The notes beneath the pieces were generated by a model, which was given only the letters and a program-made list of their open reading frames with translations, searched no databases and was not told the origin of the DNA. Of a stretch of 64,000 nt of DNA, positions 32,554-41,701 are shown piece by piece. The DNA is from Metabacillus sp. KUDC1714 (GTDB taxonomy: Bacteria; Bacillota; Bacilli; Bacillales; Bacillaceae). Location: positions 5,273,501 through 5,337,500 of the forward strand of contig NZ_CP055263.1 in the NCBI RefSeq assembly GCF_014217835.1, in the 5' to 3' direction. Made by a program: the position numbers and the translations under genes. Each line of letters starts with the position of its first letter. Within the stretch, counting starts at the first letter, position 1.

Positions 32554-32937
32554 CTATTTATAAAAAACCTTATCTACATTATACCTAGCACGTAGGTTGT
32601 TAATAATATAGGTTTCATAAATTTCTCTATCTACAGGTTCCTCAACAAAACAAACAGCAATACTATATACTTCATCTCTATGGTTTTTAATGGCTGATAC
32701 TTGATCCTCAAAGTTTTTTCTAATTCTTTGTCTTAGCTTTCTTGCCTTACCAACGAATAATAGCTCATCTTTATTATTAAAGAACATATAGATACCACTT
32801 TTATCTCTTGGTATCTTCATGTAGTCAGTAAACCCATAAACACTACTTAATACAGGCTCACCTTTTTCTCCTAATTGCCGATTTTTCGTTATTACGATAT
32901 CTGTTGATGGCATATCAATTTTTATCAAACTGTTCAC
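32554..32937 (-). CDS. Stand-alone GIY-YIG domain protein
   Basis: Up to 127 aa. The start is uncertain: GTG at 32937 is very close to AGGA, and TTG at 32928 is better spaced. The GIY-YIG core resembles the UvrC N-terminal domain: GIYMFFNNKDELLFVGKAR, then KLRQRIRKNF with the catalytic Arg, and Glu in DREIYETYIINNL. The second half-motif is FVG instead of YIG. No other UvrC domain follows, and there is no mobile-element context. DNA nicking is the family role; function here is unknown. Confidence 0.75.
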   Translation of the reverse strand: MNSLIKIDMPSTDIVITKNRQLGEKGEPVLSSVYGFTDYMKIPRDKSGIYMFFNNKDELLFVGKARKLRQRIRKNFEDQVSAIKNHRDEVYSIAVCFVEEPVDREIYETYIINNLRARYNVDKVFYK

Positions 32938-33117
32938 TTCCTAAGTTATCAAGACTCACGTAGATTATTAGATGTTAACCTCTACCTTGGCTACCGTATA
33001 ATAACTGTTATAGGAAAAACAGTCAACCTTGTAACGTGATTTTTGTTGAAATACACCTTGTCTATATTAGATCACTAAAAAAAGTCTTTTTTTAAACAAC
33101 AATGCCTACTCAATTTA

Positions 33118-34134
33118 TTAGTTTGTTATTAGTTTGCTAATGTCACTTATTTCGACCCTTTGACCTATTTCGTTTGAAAGTGAAGCGGCTTGATTGATCA
33201 ACGTTAAGTTTCGAATGTCATTTTCATTAATTGTAGGCTCACTATTATCAATAATTGCTGCAACCCATTGTTCGAGTGGCATAGGGTGAGATTTTGGTAA
33301 TTGATTAGGAATACTCCATTCACCATCTAATAGATTACTTTTTAAGCGCGCCTTCCCATCTTCTATCATCAATGTGCCCTCAGTACCGTATAACTCTAGT
33401 TGGAAAGGTGACCCATTAGATAGAAAACTAGTTTCAATTGTCCCAAGAGCACCTGATTCATATTCAACAAGTACAACTGCATTATCGTCCACATCATACC
33501 CCAATGTTTGTTGTAGTCTTGCAGTAACAGCCTTAACAGGTCCTGCTAACCTGTTTGTTAAATAAATTGGATGTGCCCCAAGATCAATTAGCGCTCCTCC
33601 TCCACACTCCTCCTTATTAAAGAAATGACTTGGCAACCATCCATTCGGATTACCTTCAAAAGAAACAGCTCCATTATGAGCACAGCGACATCTAATAGAT
33701 GTAAGCTTACCTATCAACCCTTTTTCGAGCACATCTTGAGCATAAAGATAATAACTTTCTGTTAATCGAGGTAATGAGACCATTAGCTTTACTTGATTTT
33801 CTTTAATAATCGAAAAAATTTCCTCACAGTCTTGATTTGTAAAGGCTAATACCTTTTCGGTAAATACATGTTTTTTATGATTAGCGGCAAGAGAAATGAT
33901 TTCTTTATGTAGATTAGTGGGTGAGTCGACGATAACTGCATCGATTTCAGCATCCTTTAAGACATTTAAAAGATCAAATTCAAATCGGACACCTAGTTCT
34001 TGTGCCCACTTTTTCCCCCGTTCTGGATTTTCGTCCCAGACAGCTTTAATTGTAATGTTTTTATTTTGTTCTGCTTGTAAAGCATAGTCTACTGCATGGA
34101 CATGCCATTTACTTAATAAAGCTACATTTATCAT
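33118..34134 (-). CDS. Gfo/Idh/MocA family oxidoreductase (4), solitary
   Basis: 338 aa. The N-terminus INVALLSKWHVHAVDYALQ keeps the Rossmann fold but lacks the usual GxGxxG, reading LSKWHVHA. The catalytic Lys is kept in FTEKVLAFT, with Val for Pro. The second motif is LIDLGAHPIYLTNR: His is present, but the following Asp is Tyr. These departures place it in a distinct branch, related to YrbE/YteT-like proteins. It is not next to any transporter and is preceded by a good cre-like site. It may serve either sugar operon in trans. Confidence 0.8.
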   Translation of the reverse strand: MINVALLSKWHVHAVDYALQAEQNKNITIKAVWDENPERGKKWAQELGVRFEFDLLNVLKDAEIDAVIVDSPTNLHKEIISLAANHKKHVFTEKVLAFTNQDCEEIFSIIKENQVKLMVSLPRLTESYYLYAQDVLEKGLIGKLTSIRCRCAHNGAVSFEGNPNGWLPSHFFNKEECGGGALIDLGAHPIYLTNRLAGPVKAVTARLQQTLGYDVDDNAVVLVEYESGALGTIETSFLSNGSPFQLELYGTEGTLMIEDGKARLKSNLLDGEWSIPNQLPKSHPMPLEQWVAAIIDNSEPTINENDIRNLTLINQAASLSNEIGQRVEISDISKLITN

Positions 34135-34153
34135 AATGATCCATCCCTTCGTT

Positions 34154-34167
34154 TTAAAACGCTTTCA
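34154..34167 (-). promoter_or_regulatory. cre-like site upstream of oxidoreductase 4
   Basis: On the minus strand TGAAAGCGTTTTAA matches TGWAARCGYTWNCW with one mismatch (position 13). It lies 20-33 nt upstream of the start codon, a typical repression position. Confidence 0.55.
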
Positions 34168-34310
34168 TTGTATTCAACCTATCAATATGTAATGAACAAG
34201 TTTTTGAGAACACTACCTTGAATACAAGTTATCGTTTATTCATAATCCTAACATAATCAGTTGCATTTGTGACCTATTATATTTTTCACTTCATCCCTTT
34301 ATCAAACATA

Positions 34311-34353
34311 AATAATAAAAAGGCAAGTCATTTTTAATAAACAACTTACCTTT
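34311..34353 (-). terminator. Terminator after the M20 peptidase gene
   Basis: Stem AAAGGCAAGT (34319-34328) with ACTTACCTTT (34344-34353), one mismatch, followed on the minus strand by TTTTATTATT. Confidence 0.7.
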
Positions 34354-34364
34354 GTATTTTAAGT

Positions 34365-35501
34365 TCACTTTTTAGATAACCGTTCAATTATTGTTGCTAA
34401 TAAAAGTGTTCGTTCAACCAGACTTGGAATAACTAAATATTCTTGATCACTATGAGCATTTCCACCTATAGGACCTAAACCATCAATTGTAGCTATACCT
34501 AAAGATGACGTAAATGAAGCATCAGATCCTCCACCAGTAGAGGTATCTTCAATTTCTACACCTATTTCATCACCTACGTCTTGAATAATTCGTAGTAGTG
34601 CACGTGTTTTTTTGTTTTTCTCCATTGGCGGGCGATTCATTTCACCTTCTAATGATATCTTGGTGCCAACTACATCCGAAGAAGAGCAGATTTCATCAAG
34701 TCGTTCTTCCAGAAGTTCGACCTGACCTATTTCTTTTATTCGAACATCGATTTGGGCTTCTGCATGATCTGAAACAGTATTAGCACTTGATCCACCTTCG
34801 ATTAAACCAACATTTACGCTAATTCCATTTTCATGGTCGGATAGTTCATGTAATTGAATGATTTTATGGGCTAATTCTTCGATTGCACTTCGGCCTTTCT
34901 CAGGTTCAATACCAGAATGAGCTGCTTTCCCCTCAATAATTAGTGTATAATTTCCTTTTCCTCTCCTTGAAGAAACGAGTGAACCATCTTTTCTCGCCGG
35001 CTCCATCACAAGTGCATACTTTTTACCTTTTGCTTCTCTTTCAATAATCTCACGAGAGGATGGTGATCCTATTTCTTCGTCACTATTAAGGACAATTCGA
35101 ATCCTTTTATAGCCTTCATATCCTTCATTAACTAACGCTTTTATAGCATACAATACCGATACTTGGCTCGCTTTCATATCAATAACACCTGGTCCATATG
35201 CACGATTTCCTTCAATCCGAAACGACCTTTCAGCTGCAGTCCCTCGAGGAAATACCGTGTCCATATGAGCAAGAATGATGATGTTTGGATCGATTGCATC
35301 TTTATGCTCGATAATTAAATGGTTTCCATACACCCCTTGTTCTTCAACAAAAACGTTAAATCCAAGCTCTTTGTAACTTTCTTTTAGTAGTTGCCCTATC
35401 GTATCGACACCTTGTTTATCATATGATCCACTATCAATATTTACGAGCTCTTCAATATAATGAAGCATTTCTTCCTTATGCTGATGTAAAAATGAGTCCA
35501 T
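34365..35501 (-). CDS. M20 family metallopeptidase (carboxypeptidase G2-like)
   Basis: 378 aa. Zinc-site motifs are in order: ILAHMDTVFPRGTA (His, Asp), YGPGVIDMKA (bridging Asp), LNSDEEIGS (catalytic Glu-Glu), VMEPAR (Glu or Asp ligand) and the C-terminal NAHSDQEY His. A dimerisation insert begins near GNYTLIIEGKAAHSG. Family members remove C-terminal residues from peptides or folate glutamates in the cytoplasm. It has no partner gene; substrate unknown. Confidence 0.9.
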   Translation of the reverse strand: MDSFLHQHKEEMLHYIEELVNIDSGSYDKQGVDTIGQLLKESYKELGFNVFVEEQGVYGNHLIIEHKDAIDPNIIILAHMDTVFPRGTAAERSFRIEGNRAYGPGVIDMKASQVSVLYAIKALVNEGYEGYKRIRIVLNSDEEIGSPSSREIIEREAKGKKYALVMEPARKDGSLVSSRRGKGNYTLIIEGKAAHSGIEPEKGRSAIEELAHKIIQLHELSDHENGISVNVGLIEGGSSANTVSDHAEAQIDVRIKEIGQVELLEERLDEICSSSDVVGTKISLEGEMNRPPMEKNKKTRALLRIIQDVGDEIGVEIEDTSTGGGSDASFTSSLGIATIDGLGPIGGNAHSDQEYLVIPSLVERTLLLATIIERLSKK

Positions 35502-35667
35502 GAAGCCTTTGCGCCTACTTTCTTTTCCTACTGATGATATGTTATATCGATTTTACCAGAATGAAGAGATTTAAGTAAGTGGTTCTATCTTGAATATTTC
35601 TTAATATAGACTAGTTCCTCATATTTCTATCCTGAAAAACAGCAAAATTCGAACATATTTACTTTCA

Positions 35668-36579
35668 TTACATTAAAATATTCGCTATTCCCCACAATAG
35701 GACGAAACTAAGAATAATTGTTACATTCGATAAAGTCCCTACAAATTTTTGATCATATTCAAACTCAACGGAGTAAGGTAAAACAGATACAGACGTTGGT
35801 AAAATAAGACCAATTAGTATCGTATATTTGAACATATCATTAAAAGGTAATAAAAAAAATAACAATACTCCAATCGCTAATCCAACACCATAACGAAGTC
35901 CCAAAAATTTCATCATCAGTTTTAGATGGCTTTTACTAAAGGAAAAATTCAAGTAAATTCCTAGTAAAAGTAATGATAATGGCATATTTGCCGCTGAAAT
36001 AATTCCAGAAACATTTAATACTACATCTGGAAGTTTTAAACCGAATAAATTGATCATGACGACGACTAAATATGTCATAAAAGGGATTGATTTTGATATT
36101 TTACTAACAATCGTTTTGAAATCAATGGTTTGCTCTTTTTTTGAATAAAAACTACCAATTAAGTAGCTTAATCCAAATACAATAAAGGCATTTCCTACAT
36201 CAAACATCCCAAAGTATGTAATACCTTCTTTTCCAAAAATGACCTCAACAAGCGGATAGGCAAATAACCCAATATTAAAACCGGGCACCATCATCCCTAT
36301 CATACCTTTGACAGATCGGTTTTCTTTCCTTAACACAAATAGAGTTAGAAAGCCTGAAAAAATCCCATAAATAAAGGAAATAAAAATAAGGAGAAATAGC
36401 GAGGATTCTACTTTTATCTCACTAAAGGTTACAATAATTAGTGCCGGAAGAGTAAGATTGAAGATAATTCTTGATAAACCCTCTCCATCTCTCTCTTTCA
36501 AGATATTGGATCTTCTTAAAATATATCCCAAGCCAATGATTAGCACACAATACAGGAATTGCTGGTTAAAGCTGGCCAA
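35668..36579 (-). CDS. AEC family permease (auxin efflux carrier / malate permease type)
   Basis: 303 aa, about 10 hydrophobic spans. The start is TTG behind AAGGAGACATTTATT. The AEC pattern is seen in LGYILRRSNILKERDGEGLSRIIFNLTLPALI at the N-terminus and in LGLRYGVGLAIG, LILPTSVSVLPYSVEFEYD near the end. Such carriers move organic acids or other small anions. Substrate not assignable; it stands alone. Confidence 0.8.
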   Translation of the reverse strand: MASFNQQFLYCVLIIGLGYILRRSNILKERDGEGLSRIIFNLTLPALIIVTFSEIKVESSLFLLIFISFIYGIFSGFLTLFVLRKENRSVKGMIGMMVPGFNIGLFAYPLVEVIFGKEGITYFGMFDVGNAFIVFGLSYLIGSFYSKKEQTIDFKTIVSKISKSIPFMTYLVVVMINLFGLKLPDVVLNVSGIISAANMPLSLLLLGIYLNFSFSKSHLKLMMKFLGLRYGVGLAIGVLLFFLLPFNDMFKYTILIGLILPTSVSVLPYSVEFEYDQKFVGTLSNVTIILSFVLLWGIANILM

Positions 36580-36801
36580 AATAAATGTCTCCTTGCTGTC
36601 TTAAGTTGTAAAAAATCTAAAATCATATTATTAATGAATACGATTATGATAGAAGTGGATTATTTTAAAAAGGATGACACTAATCCATGGAACAGACCTC
36701 TACATCACTAAATATAGTCTCAAATAAATGAATAGATACTATATACAAGTCACGTTTGAAATGATCTGACCATTTTTAAGTCATCCTTCTCACCTTAACT
36801 A

Positions 36802-37095
36802 TTAAATTTCTATATCAACACCGATACTATCCACTCTACCAACTTCTCTTATGTACGCTGCTACAGCTTGGTGTTCAGGATTTGCCACATATGCCTCAAG
36901 AGCTGTCTTATCTTCAAAGCGAACTGAAAGTACGACTTGGAAATCCTTACTCTTTTCAGCGAAATTTAGACCTGCTTGCAAATCTATTATTCCAGAAAGA
37001 TGATTTTTTAACGACTTAAACCGCTCACACACTTCTTTTAATTGTTCACTTGTTGTTGTTTCTGAAAATTTAATTAGTACTGTACGATCTATCAT
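36802..37095 (-). CDS. Dabb family protein (second copy in the window)
   Basis: 97 aa from the ATG at 37095 (AAAAGAGGGTATTAT); a 30-codon extension lacks a ribosome site. The pattern is IDRTVLIKFSETTT at the start, DLQAGLNFAEKSKDFQVVLSVRF in the middle and YVANPEHQAVAAYIRE near the end, as in stress-responsive A/B barrel proteins. It is divergent from the PpnP gene at 37262. Function unknown. Confidence 0.85.
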   Translation of the reverse strand: MIDRTVLIKFSETTTSEQLKEVCERFKSLKNHLSGIIDLQAGLNFAEKSKDFQVVLSVRFEDKTALEAYVANPEHQAVAAYIREVGRVDSIGVDIEI

Positions 37096-37261
37096 ATAAT
37101 ACCCTCTTTTCCTACTGGTTTTCAATCTCGTTAATTTTAACGAACATTGATGGGACCTGCAATATTTAGTTTTGATATCATTCATAATTTGCTAGTTAAT
37201 ATTTTATTATTCTTAATTTTATGATAAATTAAATTATACTACTTTGAGAGGATGTTGAAAA

Positions 37262-37576
37262 ATGTCGAAATTTTCTAATATTACGATCGAGAAGAAAGCA
37301 AATATTTATTTTGAAGGTAAGGTTACAAGCAGAACCATTTTATTTGAGGATGGAACTAGAAAGACATTAGGTGTTATGCAGCCAGGTGAATATGAATTTG
37401 CAACAGATGTAAAGGAAGAGATGGAAATCGTTGCAGGGCATTTGGAATATAAACTTAATGGCGAAGAATGGAAAGTGATTGAAGGGAATGGAGTTTTCTA
37501 TGTACCTGCAAATGAAAAATTTCAAGTAAAGGCAGTTACAGTTGTTGATTATTGCTGTTCTTACATAAGTGAATAA
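37262..37576 (+). CDS. ppnP: Pyrimidine/purine nucleoside phosphorylase PpnP
   Basis: 104 aa, matching the small cupin-like PpnP (YaiE, DUF1255) family. It has KANIYFEGKVTSRTILFEDG, KTLGVMQPGEYEF and the C-terminal FYVPANEKFQVKA blocks of that family. PpnP splits many nucleosides into base and ribose-1-phosphate. Known members are about 95-105 aa, so it is full length. GAGAGGATGTTGAAAA precedes the ATG. The gene stands alone. Confidence 0.9.
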   Translation: MSKFSNITIEKKANIYFEGKVTSRTILFEDGTRKTLGVMQPGEYEFATDVKEEMEIVAGHLEYKLNGEEWKVIEGNGVFYVPANEKFQVKAVTVVDYCCSYISE

Positions 37577-37601
37577 TTATTAAATAGCTCGTCTAATAAA
37601 T

Positions 37602-37652
37602 AATAGCGAATATATATGACTCTACTTAGTAAAAGCCATATATATTCGTATT
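37602..37652. terminator. Long hairpin between convergent genes
   Basis: CGAATATATATG (37607-37618) and CATATATATTCG (37637-37648) are perfect complements, extended by AATA/TATT past a bulge, with an 18-nt loop. There is no T-run, so termination is uncertain, though the position between convergent genes fits. Confidence 0.5.
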
Positions 37653-37680
37653 GTGATAAAATTTTCCATGTTCATTCTGA

Positions 37681-38322
37681 TTACAATTGCTTATCGTTCA
37701 TCTCTTCTATCGTTTCGACTAACTTAAATAGAACCCGATAAATACGACTATACGCTTCACTCAAGGTGATGTCTTGATTAAACTCACGAATATAGTCTAG
37801 CGTAAAATTCAAATCCCACATTCCATCATTTTGATTAAACATGAGATCAAAAGCTTCAGCTTTACCGTTTAATTCTTCATTAAGATACTCTCTTATAACT
37901 TTTTCATGTTTCTTTTGTAGCTTCAAGCCTAGCATGACATCATATGTTTTAAAAACATCATCAACTTCTAAGGAAATTGCATCAACCCCAATTAACTCCA
38001 GCCATTTCGACTCCAAGTAAATGAATTCTTCCATATGCTCTTTAAGATAGTTAACAGAGTGATCTAAAAAAGAAAAAGTTTCAATTGCAATGACTTCTTC
38101 TGTTTCCTTATGACCTCGTTCAATGTACGCATCTTCAAAGCGTGTGTTCGGATTATTTTCTTCGAACTTTATAGTCCCTTTTAATTCATCAGAGTGTAAT
38201 TCATGCTTCTTTATGTAGTCTATTTCTTCTTTGAATATTGCGATGTCTGCTTCCGTTTGCTTCAATGCTTGCTGTTTTTCAATAATTGTTATGATAAATT
38301 GTTTCATTTGATTTTTTAACAA
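37681..38322 (-). CDS. Conserved hypothetical cytosolic protein
   Basis: 213 aa, starting with TTG at 38322 behind GGAGGAAATATCAGG. I do not recognise the family. It is acidic and helix-rich, with a likely coiled coil at residues 10-45 (IEKQQALKQTEADIAIFKEE), a YLESKWLELIGVD block in the middle and LNFTLDYIREFNQDITLSEA near the end. There is no signal peptide, membrane span or cysteine cluster. Its neighbours (ExoA upstream on the same strand, PpnP convergent) give no clue. Confidence 0.7.
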   Translation of the reverse strand: MLKNQMKQFIITIIEKQQALKQTEADIAIFKEEIDYIKKHELHSDELKGTIKFEENNPNTRFEDAYIERGHKETEEVIAIETFSFLDHSVNYLKEHMEEFIYLESKWLELIGVDAISLEVDDVFKTYDVMLGLKLQKKHEKVIREYLNEELNGKAEAFDLMFNQNDGMWDLNFTLDYIREFNQDITLSEAYSRIYRVLFKLVETIEEMNDKQL

Positions 38323-38438
38323 CCTGATATTTCCTCCATCCAGCTATTTTTGTTTTGGTTTCTGATACTCTCTTTTCATTATGTCCAAACTACATTCAGT
38401 GTACAATCTACATATAATACTTACAAATTTAACGTTGT

Positions 38439-39194
38439 TTAAAAACTCATCTCAATACATACAGGACAATGATCACTTCCCAATATGTCTGAATGGACCT
38501 GAGAGTCTATTAATTGTTCAGCAATCCTTTTTGAAACAATAAAATAATCAATTCTCCACCCAATATTGCGTTCGCGTACTTTGCTCATATAAGACCACCA
38601 GGTATACACATCCTGCTTTTCTGGATAGAAATATCGAAAGCTGTCGACAAAACCTTCAGCAAGTAAATTCGTCATTTTACCACGTTCTTCCAAAGTAAAT
38701 CCAGAGTTCCCTTTATTTGACTTTGGATTTTTCAAATCAATTTCCTCATGGGCTACATTTAGGTCACCACAAAGTATAACTGGTTTTATTTGCTCCAATT
38801 CGATAAGATAATGACGTATCTCATCCTCCCATTGTAAGCGATAATCAAGTCTTTCCAAATCCCTTTTTGAATTTGGTGTATATACATTGATTAAGTAAAA
38901 TTCTTCGAATTCTAAGGTAATAATCCTACCTTCAGGTTCATCATCTGCTTGACCGACACCATAAGAAACAGAAATTGGTTTATGTTTTGTAAAAATCGCT
39001 GTACCTGAATACCCTTTTTTTAGAGCATAATTCCAATATTGGTGATACCCTTCTAGTTCCAATGAGATTTGGCCTTCTTGTAATTTTGATTCCTGGATAC
39101 AAAAGATATCAGCATTGATTTCATTAAAATAATCTAAAAAACCTTTTCGCACACACGCTCTTATTCCATTTACATTCCATGATACAATTTTCAT
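38439..39194 (-). CDS. exoA: Exodeoxyribonuclease III / AP endonuclease
   Basis: 251 aa. All Xth-family signatures are present: KIVSWNVNGIRA at the N-terminus, DIFCIQESKLQ (catalytic Glu), NVYTPNSKRDLERLDYR, ILCGDLNVAHEEIDLKNP (Asp, Asn), and the C-terminal RIDYFIVS and GSDHCPV with the catalytic His. It cuts DNA at abasic sites and trims 3' ends in base excision repair. It is divergent from the MgtC-like gene. Confidence 0.96.
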   Translation of the reverse strand: MKIVSWNVNGIRACVRKGFLDYFNEINADIFCIQESKLQEGQISLELEGYHQYWNYALKKGYSGTAIFTKHKPISVSYGVGQADDEPEGRIITLEFEEFYLINVYTPNSKRDLERLDYRLQWEDEIRHYLIELEQIKPVILCGDLNVAHEEIDLKNPKSNKGNSGFTLEERGKMTNLLAEGFVDSFRYFYPEKQDVYTWWSYMSKVRERNIGWRIDYFIVSKRIAEQLIDSQVHSDILGSDHCPVCIEMSF

Positions 39195-39453
39195 ATAAAT
39201 TAAATCTGCTCCCTATTTAATTATTGTTCTACTATTCTAATTCACTTAAGAAAATTCTATTATAATATACTTTGCATATGTTTTAATACTTACATGGACT
39301 TTTTTGTTGTAGAATCAAAATAAATATCTACTACAAAAAAACTATTGTCAAATGCGTATAATATAAATATTAGTTTCATCTTATGGAAAAATAAAACTAA
39401 GTTTTTACTGCCCTGCGTTAATACTGGGATAAAAATACATTAGGAGATATGTT

Positions 39454-40143
39454 ATGATCATTCAACCAAATACATTTATTTTCAACCTAGGTGTTGCAAC
39501 CATTTTATCGATTATTATTGGATTAGAACGTCAATTGAAAAAGAAGCCTTTGGGTTTAAAAACTTGTTTAGTAATCGGAATTGTTAGCTGTTTATTGACA
39601 ACTGTTTCAATTGAAGCATCTGAAAAATTTGCTGAACAGTATGTTAGACCAATGGACCCATTGAGATTGGCTGCACAGATTGTATCAGGAATAGGATTTT
39701 TAGGCGCGGGTGTCATATTAAGGCGGAACAACGATATGATTTCTGGCCTAACCACAGCAGCAATGGTATGGGGTGCTGGAGGCATAGGAATTGCCTGTGG
39801 AGCTGGATTTTGGTTTGAAGCAATCATTGCTACACTTCTATTAATTGTTAGTGTAGAGCTCATTCCCTTTATCTTTAAATTCATTGGTCCGAAATCTTTA
39901 AGAGAAAGAGAATTAAAAGTAAAGATTATTGTCGATGAAGAGGAAAAACTGACAGATATACTTAAAGAGCTTAAGCTAAAAAAAATGAAAGCAAGAAAAG
40001 TGAGAGTTAAGGATATACAAAATGGTGAACTCCAACAGTTGGAGTTAATCTTGTTAGTAAATGAAAATTTGTATGTTACAGATGTTTATTATTCTTTGAA
40101 ACAAATTGATCACGTGATAAATGTTGAAATGGAATCTCTATAA
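39454..40143 (+). CDS. MgtC/SapB family membrane protein
   Basis: 229 aa. The MgtC N-terminal region has four to five spans with SIIIGLERQLKKKPLGLKT, QIVSGIGFLGAGVILRRNN and GLTTAAMVWGAGGIGIACGAG, the family signature. A soluble C-terminal domain of about 80 residues follows (ERELKVKIIVDEEEKLTD), as in SapB/YhiD-type members. A magnesium-related role is known for some members only. No M-box riboswitch could be recognised upstream. TTAGGAGATATGTT precedes the ATG. Confidence 0.88.
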   Translation: MIIQPNTFIFNLGVATILSIIIGLERQLKKKPLGLKTCLVIGIVSCLLTTVSIEASEKFAEQYVRPMDPLRLAAQIVSGIGFLGAGVILRRNNDMISGLTTAAMVWGAGGIGIACGAGFWFEAIIATLLLIVSVELIPFIFKFIGPKSLRERELKVKIIVDEEEKLTDILKELKLKKMKARKVRVKDIQNGELQQLELILLVNENLYVTDVYYSLKQIDHVINVEMESL

Positions 40144-40162
40144 TGGAGATTCTTCTTTTTTT
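40132..40162 (+). terminator. Terminator overlapping the end of the MgtC-like gene
   Basis: GAATCTC (40132-40138) and GAGATTC (40146-40152) followed by TTCTTTTTTTC. The stop codon lies in the loop. Confidence 0.8.
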
Positions 40163-40265
40163 CATAATTTTTTTAGTACAAATCTTTCATACTTTTTTAA
40201 ACAGGAATATAATGCATAACTTCCTTATACTATAAAAGGTACAATAAACTAAAGGAGTGTGTAAA

Positions 40266-40697
40266 TTGGAACAATCATATACAAAGCATACAAAAATTGA
40301 CCCGCTTTTTCATTATGTTTTAGCACCTCTATCTCTAGTTATCGTTATTCTAGGAGTTATTCAATTTATTCAGGCACTTATTAATAATAGCTTTACATTA
40401 AGTGCATATATCCTTTTATTTTCAGGATTTGCTTTATTTTTTATCGTCGTAAAAGTTCGTCTATATGCCCTAAAACTTCAAGATCGCCTTATTCGCACCG
40501 AGGAAAGTCTCCGCTATTACATCCTAACAGGGAGACGTTTAGATCCACGACTTACACTAAAACAATTAATCGCTTTACGATTTGCTAGTGATGAAGAATA
40601 TTCTTTATTAGTAGAAAAAACGGTAATTGAAAATTTATCAGCTAAACAAATTAAGCTGGAAGTTCAAAAGTGGAAAGCAGACTTTCATCGAGTTTAA
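40266..40697 (+). CDS. DUF6526 family membrane protein
   Basis: 143 aa from the TTG at 40266, which is well spaced from AAAGGAG; the GTG at 40257 is too close. Two hydrophobic spans (about 18-60) follow a short polar N-terminus with TKIDPLFHYVLAPLS. Then comes a conserved cytoplasmic tail with RLYALKLQDRLIRTEESLRY and GRRLDPRLTLKQLIALRFASD, characteristic of this family. Function unknown. A weak hairpin with a T-rich tract (40731-40760) follows. Confidence 0.8.
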   Translation: MEQSYTKHTKIDPLFHYVLAPLSLVIVILGVIQFIQALINNSFTLSAYILLFSGFALFFIVVKVRLYALKLQDRLIRTEESLRYYILTGRRLDPRLTLKQLIALRFASDEEYSLLVEKTVIENLSAKQIKLEVQKWKADFHRV

Positions 40698-40792
40698 TAC
40701 TATAATAATAGTTGGCAGTAATTGTATCATCCTCTGCACATGTAGAGGTTTCTTTATTTGCAATAAATGATGGAAAGGAGTGAACAAAAATT

Positions 40793-41701
40793 ATGATTGA
40801 AGTAGATGGGTTAGTTAAAAAATATGGTGACTTCACTGCAGTAAATGATGTTAAATTCACAGTAAACACAGGTGAGGTTTTTGGATTATTAGGACCAAAT
40901 GGAGCTGGAAAAACAACAACAATTGAAATGCTCGTAGGTCTTAGAAAGCCTGATCAAGGGACCGCTTACTTAGCAGGTTATGATATTCGAAAAGAAATAG
41001 GAAAGGTGAAAGAAGTAATAGGTGTTCAACTGCAATCTACTTCTTTGTTTGAATTATTAACTGTTGAAGAGATTATGAAAATGTATGCAAGCTTTTATCC
41101 AAGCCATGTCAGTATACCTGACCTTATTAACGACATGTTACTTTCAGAGAAGAAAAAAGATCGAATAAAAAGCTTATCTGGAGGACAAAAGCAAAGATTA
41201 GCAATCGCCTTAGCGATAATTCATGATCCTAAAATTGTTTTTCTTGATGAACCAACTACAGGTTTAGACCCACAAGCACGGAGAACCTTATGGAATATCA
41301 TTGATAATTTAAAGGAAGCAGGAAAAACAATTGTCCTCTCCACTCATTATATGGATGAAGCACATGTGCTATGTGATCGTATCGGTATAATGGATAAAGG
41401 ATCATTAATAGCTTTAAATACACCTACATCGTTAGTAAAACAGCTACAATCTGATAGTGCAGTCGAGTTTTCACTACAGTCCAAACAAGATTCCTTGTTT
41501 CTCAAAGAACTTCAAGGCGTGAAGCAAGTAACGAAAAGACATGATAAATATGTACTTTATACAGATTCCCTACAATCCACCTTAACAGATTTAATCCAAC
41601 ACACCTCAAGTAAAAGCATAAACCTTCAAGATCTGCAAACAAGAACAGCTACTTTAGAAGATGTATTTATTCATATGACCGGAAGGAGTCTACGAGAATG
41701 A
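40793..41701 (+). CDS. ABC transporter ATP-binding protein (ABC-2 exporter type)
   Basis: 302 aa. Walker A is GPNGAGKTTT (about 34-43), the Q-loop is VQLQSTSLFE, the signature is SLSGGQKQRLAIA, Walker B is KIVFLDEPTTGLDP and the H-loop is VLSTHYMDEA. The C-terminal 80 residues form the extension typical of exporters for drugs or antimicrobial compounds. Its stop overlaps the permease start (ATGA). GGAAAGGAG precedes the ATG. Confidence 0.93.
   Translation: MIEVDGLVKKYGDFTAVNDVKFTVNTGEVFGLLGPNGAGKTTTIEMLVGLRKPDQGTAYLAGYDIRKEIGKVKEVIGVQLQSTSLFELLTVEEIMKMYASFYPSHVSIPDLINDMLLSEKKKDRIKSLSGGQKQRLAIALAIIHDPKIVFLDEPTTGLDPQARRTLWNIIDNLKEAGKTIVLSTHYMDEAHVLCDRIGIMDKGSLIALNTPTSLVKQLQSDSAVEFSLQSKQDSLFLKELQGVKQVTKRHDKYVLYTDSLQSTLTDLIQHTSSKSINLQDLQTRTATLEDVFIHMTGRSLRE

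Noticed and set aside
39195-39453. M-box (magnesium) riboswitch upstream of the MgtC-like gene
   Set aside because: The region is AT-rich and short and lacks the conserved M-box core; it holds only an AT-ended inverted repeat (about 39300-39347) with no terminator polarity.
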